This document shows positions 25,022-28,557 of a stretch of 28,557 bases of DNA, piece after piece. Within the stretch, counting starts at the first letter, position 1. Each line of letters starts with the position of its first letter. Source of the stretch: Thermoplasmata archaeon. GTDB taxonomy: Archaea > Thermoplasmatota > Thermoplasmata > Thermoplasmatales > Thermoplasmataceae. Under the pieces are notes generated by a model, which saw nothing but the letters and a program-made list of their open reading frames with translations, did no database searches and was not told the origin of the DNA. The translations under genes were made by a program, and so were the position numbers. The stretch covers positions 1 through 28,557 of the forward strand of contig JAJZOK010000039.1 in assembly GCA_021811525.1 (NCBI GenBank), in the 5' to 3' direction.

Positions 25022-26083
25022 ATGATGATTAACCGTGAATTTGCTGCCTCTATAAAGGAACTGATGCCTGCTACACAGAGGAAAACCGATCCGGACAGGC
25101 CGGTCTCTGTCTGGAAAGAAAAGGATCGCCTCAGAGGATATCCTGAAACTACTATGGTTGCCATTTTCAAAACAACAGGCTGTTCCTGGTACCGCTTTTC
25201 GTCATGTTCCATGTGTGGCTACTTTAACGATGTATCCAGCGAGATCAGGTCAGGCAACCTGAAGAAGCAGATTGACATTGTCGCAGATTCACTGGAAGAT
25301 GTAAAGGTTCTGAAGATCTTTACTTCAGGCAGTTTCCTTGACCCACAGGAATTCCCGGTTGATGCGCGTGATTACTTTTTCCAGAAGATGGAAGGGAAAG
25401 TGGAAAAACTGCTGGTTGAATCCAGGACAGAATATATCACCGAAGCCAATATTTCATACCTAAGAGACTTTGGTATTCCAATAAGAATTGCAATTGGCCT
25501 TGAAAGTGCAAACGATGAAATCATGAGGAATTCTATCAACAAAGGCAGCACTTTCGCAAAATATGTGAAAGCTGCAGAAGCTGTAAATAGAATGGGCTAT
25601 GAACTACGCACTTATCTGCTGTTCAAGCCTCTCTTTCTCTCAGAGGAGGCTTCCATAACCGACATGATAGAATCGGTGCATAAATCTGCCCAGTATTCTA
25701 CTGATGTTTCTGTGAATCCCATGAATATACAGAAAAACACCATGGTGGAACATTTGTGGAAAAGGGGACTTTACAGGCTTCCAAGACTCTGGAGCCTAGC
25801 GAGAATCCTCCTTGAATCCAAGGACTTCGGAACACAGGTAGTCTCTTACCCGACAGGCGGAAATAAGGAGAGGGGCATCCATAATGATTCTCCCGATCCA
25901 AAACTGCTGCAGCTAATCTATGATGCTTCACTAAATCAGGATTTCAGAGAACTTGAGGAATACTACAATTCGGTTGACAAGTCAGCCTATTTCACGGCAC
26001 TAGCGGCAGAAAGAGTAAACCTTTCACAACCAGATTTTGAAAAGCTGCTCAGCAGGACTTCAGGCTCTTCAGTCCTGATCTGA
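25022..26083 (+). CDS. raSEA: Radical SAM protein for archaeosine biosynthesis (RaSEA)
   Basis: A 353-residue radical SAM enzyme. The cluster motif is CSWYRFSSCSMC: Cys54, Cys62 and Cys65 (CX7CX2C), not the common CX3CX2C. This is the unusual spacing of the archaeosine-pathway protein RaSEA (TIGR01210), which works with ArcS to turn the lysine adduct at position 15 of archaeal tRNA into archaeosine. A TSGSFLDP segment and an ESRTEYIT/IAIGLESAN region fit the SAM barrel. The ATG at 25022 (a second ATG follows directly) has AGGAAAGC upstream. The 3' end overlaps the convergent nuclease gene by 15 bp. Confidence 0.9.
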   Translation: MMINREFAASIKELMPATQRKTDPDRPVSVWKEKDRLRGYPETTMVAIFKTTGCSWYRFSSCSMCGYFNDVSSEIRSGNLKKQIDIVADSLEDVKVLKIFTSGSFLDPQEFPVDARDYFFQKMEGKVEKLLVESRTEYITEANISYLRDFGIPIRIAIGLESANDEIMRNSINKGSTFAKYVKAAEAVNRMGYELRTYLLFKPLFLSEEASITDMIESVHKSAQYSTDVSVNPMNIQKNTMVEHLWKRGLYRLPRLWSLARILLESKDFGTQVVSYPTGGNKERGIHNDSPDPKLLQLIYDASLNQDFRELEEYYNSVDKSAYFTALAAERVNLSQPDFEKLLSRTSGSSVLI

Positions 26084-26740
26084 ATTCTCGAATTTGTACA
26101 AGCCTCCGGAATTGCTGCCTGAAGTGGAAGCCAGGATGTCCCGTCTCTCCATTTCCTGGTCAAGCTTATCCGCAACCATTATTGCCCTTCTCACAATGGT
26201 ATCCCAGTATTTGGGCACATCATCCTTTGGGATTTCCTCCGCAACAACATCACTGCCGCCAAATTTCACGACCAGACCGGAGTACTCCCTGCCAGTCTTC
26301 TCCTGCAGCATTTTAAGGTATGAAGCCAGTTGGGTTTTATGATATTCCTCAATCTTGTCTGAATTCATGGAACTCTTGAGTTCTATGGCTTCGTTCCTTT
26401 CATCATGGAGCAAGTCAATAACGCCAACAAAGTCTATTGTGTCAAAACCCATGTAATGCCAAGTGTGTGGTATGGAATAATATAGCCTGTATTCCGCCCT
26501 GTACCCCTGATCCTTTACGAGATTCTGAATGTGGGCGTGCAGGGCAGTTCCCCGAAACATGTTCAGTTTATCTTTCAGGGTCTCTTCCTTCTCGCCAAGT
26601 TTTCTCTTGATTTCCTGTTCAGCGCTAAAAGAAAGCCCACTGATGCTCAACCTGTTTAATGGTATCTTTTTAGTGTATGGTTTCCCTTCCACAAGCCCTT
26701 TGAATAATGCCTCGATCTGGTCCCTTCGCTCCATGTCCAT
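26069..26740 (-). CDS. PD-(D/E)XK nuclease-family protein (RecB/Cas4-like)
   Basis: A 223-residue protein with the core of RecB-like nucleases: FRGTALHAHIQ (His68), GVID (Asp109), ELKS (Glu120-x-Lys122) and QLASYL (Gln137, Tyr141). This covers the metal-binding and base motifs of the PD-(D/E)XK_1 group. No cysteine cluster of a Cas4 iron-sulfur site is visible and no CRISPR genes are nearby, so a general DNA-repair nuclease is more likely than Cas4. The frame opens with TTG; I prefer the ATG at 26740 two codons later, and another ATG at 26734 is possible. It is divergent from thiL. Confidence 0.8.
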   Translation of the reverse strand: MDMERRDQIEALFKGLVEGKPYTKKIPLNRLSISGLSFSAEQEIKRKLGEKEETLKDKLNMFRGTALHAHIQNLVKDQGYRAEYRLYYSIPHTWHYMGFDTIDFVGVIDLLHDERNEAIELKSSMNSDKIEEYHKTQLASYLKMLQEKTGREYSGLVVKFGGSDVVAEEIPKDDVPKYWDTIVRRAIMVADKLDQEMERRDILASTSGSNSGGLYKFENSDQD

Positions 26741-26829
26741 GACCAAATAATGTTAAAGGTTAAAAGGCTGATTAGAGATTAACTGCATGCCAACATTTCT
26801 ACCACATAATTGGCTCCCCCATATCCCAA

Positions 26830-26838
26830 TTTAAATAT
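26830..26838 (+). promoter_or_regulatory. TATA box of thiL
   Basis: TTTAAATAT, centred about 29 nt before the GTG at 26863. It gives a nearly leaderless transcript and supports the GTG start. Confidence 0.5.
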
Positions 26839-26862
26839 GACTTTGAGGCATAATGTATAGCA

Positions 26863-27828
26863 GTGAAACTCAAGGATATTGGAGAGAGAAACTTAATTCA
26901 GGGCATTTTTAAGGATTTCAACATTTCCCAGAAGAAAGACGACTGCGCCATTATTGATTCTGGGGAAGAGGTTTATCTCCTCAGCACTGACATAATAAGG
27001 GAAACTACTCACATCCCTAAGGGTGCGAAGCCAAGACAGATAGGAAAATTTGCAGCAAATATCAATTTGAGCGACATTGCAGCCATGGCTGGGCAGCCTA
27101 TTGGAATGCTTGTATCCTACCTTCTCAGCCCAGAAATGGACGAGACTGAATTCAGGGAAATAGTGTCGGGCATCAATGAAGCCCTGAAGGCATTTGATGC
27201 CGAAATTCTCGGTGGTGATACCAAGGAAGGGTATGAGACAGTCATTTCTGGAACAGTTCTTGGAAAACAGCAGAAATCAATTGTGAGGAGGAGGTCCGAT
27301 ATCTCCAAGGGACAGATACTTGCAATCACAAACAATCTCGGAAGAGCAGCCGCCGGATACCTTTTCCAGAAGCATGGTTACCAAAAATCAAGGGCACCTG
27401 ACCTCATCCTCAATATCACACCAAGAATAAGGGAGGCACAGGCAATCAGCAGGAATGGCGGCAAATTCATGATGGACCTATCTGACGGGCTTTTCTCCAG
27501 CATATCCCAAATGAAAGATGATTACGGGTATGGTTTCAGGATAGTGGAGGATGAACTGCCTGCTGACAGGAATGTCAAGAAGGCATCCGATATATCAGGA
27601 ATATCTGAAACAGAAATTATGGCTGGTTTTGGGGGAGAGTATGAACTGCTTTTCACCGTTGAAAACCAGAATTACAAGTCATTCATGGACGCAATGGAAT
27701 CGGAGGGAGTCAATGTTACTTTCATTGGAGACGTATGGGAAGGAAAGAACATCATTTACAACGGGAAAAACTGGACAGATATAACAAACAAAGGGTATGA
27801 GCACTTTAGCAAAAGACCGTTTTCCTAA
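26863..27828 (+). CDS. thiL: Thiamine-monophosphate kinase
   Basis: A 321-residue kinase that phosphorylates thiamine monophosphate to thiamine diphosphate, the last step of cofactor synthesis. It has the ThiL/PurM-like architecture with acidic metal-binding residues: Asp26/27 (KKDDCAI), Asp43 (STDII), Asp71 (NLSDIAAMAG), Asp119 (GGDTKEG) and the DLSDGL motif at 205-210. The start codon is GTG, with a TATA box rather than a Shine-Dalgarno upstream. It ends before a hairpin with T-run that lies in the 3' end of the convergent small gene. Confidence 0.94.
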   Translation: MKLKDIGERNLIQGIFKDFNISQKKDDCAIIDSGEEVYLLSTDIIRETTHIPKGAKPRQIGKFAANINLSDIAAMAGQPIGMLVSYLLSPEMDETEFREIVSGINEALKAFDAEILGGDTKEGYETVISGTVLGKQQKSIVRRRSDISKGQILAITNNLGRAAAGYLFQKHGYQKSRAPDLILNITPRIREAQAISRNGGKFMMDLSDGLFSSISQMKDDYGYGFRIVEDELPADRNVKKASDISGISETEIMAGFGGEYELLFTVENQNYKSFMDAMESEGVNVTFIGDVWEGKNIIYNGKNWTDITNKGYEHFSKRPFS

Positions 27829-27839
27829 TGATAAAAAGT

Positions 27840-27977
27840 TTAGTTTGGGACGAAATTCTTATCGTCCTTTTTGGATTCCGCTTCAGGTTCTTTCAGTTCT
27901 TCCTTCAACCTGTTTCTCAATCTCAAGGCCTCGTCTCTCAACTCTTCCCTATATTTGTGAAGCCGCTGTTTTATCAT
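27840..27977 (-). CDS. Small highly charged coiled-coil protein, 45 residues
   Basis: An intact short gene from an ATG at 27977 to a TAA at 27840-27842. The protein is rich in Lys, Arg and Glu: an initial amphipathic helix with Leu at heptad-like steps (RLHKYREELRDEALRLRNRL), then an acidic-basic tail ending NFVPN. Support for coding: a strong A+T promoter (ATAAATATTT at 28001-28010) lies about 26 nt upstream of the ATG, which predicts a leaderless mRNA, and the codons are typical (AGA, AGG, AAG, GAA). No family is recognised; an oligomerisation or RNA/DNA-binding adaptor is possible. It is convergent with thiL (12 bp between stops). Confidence 0.6.
   Translation of the reverse strand: MIKQRLHKYREELRDEALRLRNRLKEELKEPEAESKKDDKNFVPN
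27848..27872 (+). terminator. Hairpin with T-run after thiL
   Basis: GGACGA (27848-27853) pairs with TCGTCC (27862-27867) over an 8-nt loop and is followed by five T. It has the form of an intrinsic terminator for the rightward thiL transcript, 19 nt beyond its stop, and lies inside the last codons of the opposite small gene. Archaeal termination often needs only the T-run. Confidence 0.5.
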
Positions 27978-28000
27978 ACCATATTATGTACATACACCGT

Positions 28001-28010
28001 ATAAATATTT
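28001..28010 (-). promoter_or_regulatory. TATA box of the 45-residue protein gene (possibly bidirectional)
   Basis: ATAAATATTT reads AAATATTTAT on the minus strand and is centred about 28 nt before the ATG at 27977. The element is nearly symmetric and could also drive rightward transcription beginning near 28030. Confidence 0.5.
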
Positions 28011-28026
28011 TTCGTTATATCTTTGC

Positions 28027-28176
28027 GTGAAAATATTTCGCATCAATTTTAATTTCATATTACGTATTTGTCTGCCAATAGTCGGACGAACAGCTAAAAT
28101 GCACCATTTGCTCATTTTTCAGGATAGCAGAAAGGGATTTGAGGTTGAAAAATACTACATACTTGAAAATAAATGA
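28027..28176 (+). CDS. Doubtful 49-residue open frame upstream of the 79-residue gene
   Basis: GTG at 28027 (or ATG at 28099, 25 residues) to a TGA at 28174-28176. The stop overlaps the next gene's ATG (ATGA), the pattern of coupled translation. The sequence has no known motif, and its first half looks like A+T-rich spacer. It is reported because of the overlap and the nearby TATA box. Confidence 0.2.
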   Translation: MKIFRINFNFILRICLPIVGRTAKMHHLLIFQDSRKGFEVEKYYILENK

Positions 28177-28412
28177 TTAAGACAGATGAAATTAAGATGC
28201 TTGAAGAGATAAGAAAGCTTGATGCTGAGAGAATTGGGATCAGAGAGCTGAGAAAACATAACACTGAACTTTACGGCTATTACTTTTCTTGGCTAATAAA
28301 GAAGGAGAACTCTTTGATCAGGAAATACATAAAGAAGTATGACAAATGGCCGGAATTGCCTGGCACTGTAGTTATTCCAAAAAATTTAGCAGGACCTATA
28401 TCTGCTCTATAA
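28173..28412 (+). CDS. Unrecognised small protein, 79 residues
   Basis: A basic, helix-rich protein with no family I can name. The first half is amphipathic (MLEEIRKLDAERIGIRELRK), then a patch with Tyr-Gly-Tyr-Tyr-Phe and Trp, a Lys-rich helix and a short Pro-rich tail. There is no signal peptide or membrane segment. Its codons (AGA, AAG, ATA) match neighbours. The start ATG lacks a Shine-Dalgarno, but A+T-rich sequence about 20-25 nt upstream could be a TATA box. A nucleic-acid-associated role is possible only by charge. Confidence 0.55.
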   Translation: MIKTDEIKMLEEIRKLDAERIGIRELRKHNTELYGYYFSWLIKKENSLIRKYIKKYDKWPELPGTVVIPKNLAGPISAL

Positions 28413-28477
28413 ACCAATTTTCACCCAGCTAACACTAAAAACAATATATCACTTTAAATTCTCGTTATTTGTTTAAC

Positions 28478-28557
28478 ATGAAAAAACCAGCCTACGAACA
28501 GATCCAGGTAAACAGGAGCCTGAAAGCCATAGGGGATGAGATGCGAACCCACTGGAA
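28478..28557 (+). CDS. Start of a gene cut by the window end
   Basis: An ATG at 28478 opens a frame that runs to the edge (26 codons). The beginning is hydrophilic (MKKPAYEQIQVNRSLKAIGD). A TATA-like CTTTAAATT at 28452-28460 lies about 22 nt upstream, and no Shine-Dalgarno is seen, which fits a leaderless gene. The product cannot be identified from this fragment. Confidence 0.55.
   Translation, partial: MKKPAYEQIQVNRSLKAIGDEMRTHW

Noticed and set aside
26069..26740. Cas4-type adaptation nuclease
   Set aside because: The core is RecB-like, but I see no iron-sulfur cysteines, no cas genes and no repeat array in the window.
28082..28180. Frame with a CTIC motif that looked like a small zinc ribbon
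   Set aside because: It has no start codon after an upstream TAG, no second CxxC pair, and overlaps the 79-residue gene's start in another frame. A decayed zinc-ribbon remnant cannot be excluded.
1..28557. CRISPR arrays, insertion sequences or attachment sites
   Set aside because: No direct repeats with regular spacers, no transposase-like frame and no duplicated tRNA 3' end were seen on reading both strands.

Overview
The window reads as chromosomal DNA of an acidophilic, heterotrophic archaeon of the Thermoplasmata, most likely Thermoplasmatales. Reasons: an Lrp-type copper regulator with a TRASH metal-sensing domain beside a YHS-headed Cu+-ATPase; an archaeosine-pathway radical SAM protein; an archaeal class III pilin; tRNA genes without an encoded CCA end; many leaderless starts with a TATA box about 26 nt upstream; GGTGA-type ribosome binding sites on internal operon genes; and a glyceraldehyde dehydrogenase and nicotinate phosphoribosyltransferase that resemble, from memory, the Thermoplasma enzymes. 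I see no insertion sequence, CRISPR array, phage module or origin. Coding density is high and most genes are housekeeping or stress functions.

Layout, left to right. 1-640: tail of a membrane protein, an A+T-rich spacer with two inverted repeats, and tRNA-Gly(GCC). 815-6226: a metal-stress region. A YHS-domain putative copper chaperone, CopA and an AlkD-like DNA glycosylase run leftward in tight succession, followed by glyceraldehyde dehydrogenase. The TRASH regulator and a DUF488 protein run rightward from a shared divergent promoter that holds a perfect 16-bp dyad. 6233-9361: a leftward operon of cysteinyl-tRNA synthetase, nicotinamidase and nicotinate phosphoribosyltransferase, so NAD salvage is coupled to CysRS. 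9414-12762: a histidine phosphatase, a large thioredoxin-fold/DUF255 protein, and a solitary pilin-like surface protein with five N-glycosylation sequons. 12959-15786: a leftward operon of aldose 1-epimerase, amidohydrolase and an eIF2B-like protein that seems to lack the isomerase cysteine.

15933-18921: a metallophosphoesterase, tRNA-Asp(GTC), an unrecognised pair of overlapping genes that may be one frameshifted gene, and an AbrB-type regulator. 18974-20426: divergent HxlR regulator and pirin. 20498-24867: cyclophilin, an MscS channel with a duplicated C-terminal module, a rhodanese, a TDT/SLAC1-type transporter and an aspartate-type aminotransferase. 25022-27828: the radical SAM archaeosine enzyme, a convergent PD-(D/E)XK nuclease, and thiamine-monophosphate kinase. 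27840-28557: small genes (one a 45-residue charged protein) and the start of a gene cut by the window end.

The most interesting items are the copper cluster, with three YHS/TRASH modules and a DNA-repair gene attached; the possible +1 frameshift at 17995-17998; the duplicated domain in the MscS protein; the Cys-to-Asp change at the zinc site of CysRS; and the leaderless 45-residue protein. No entirely new defence or mobile system is evident.
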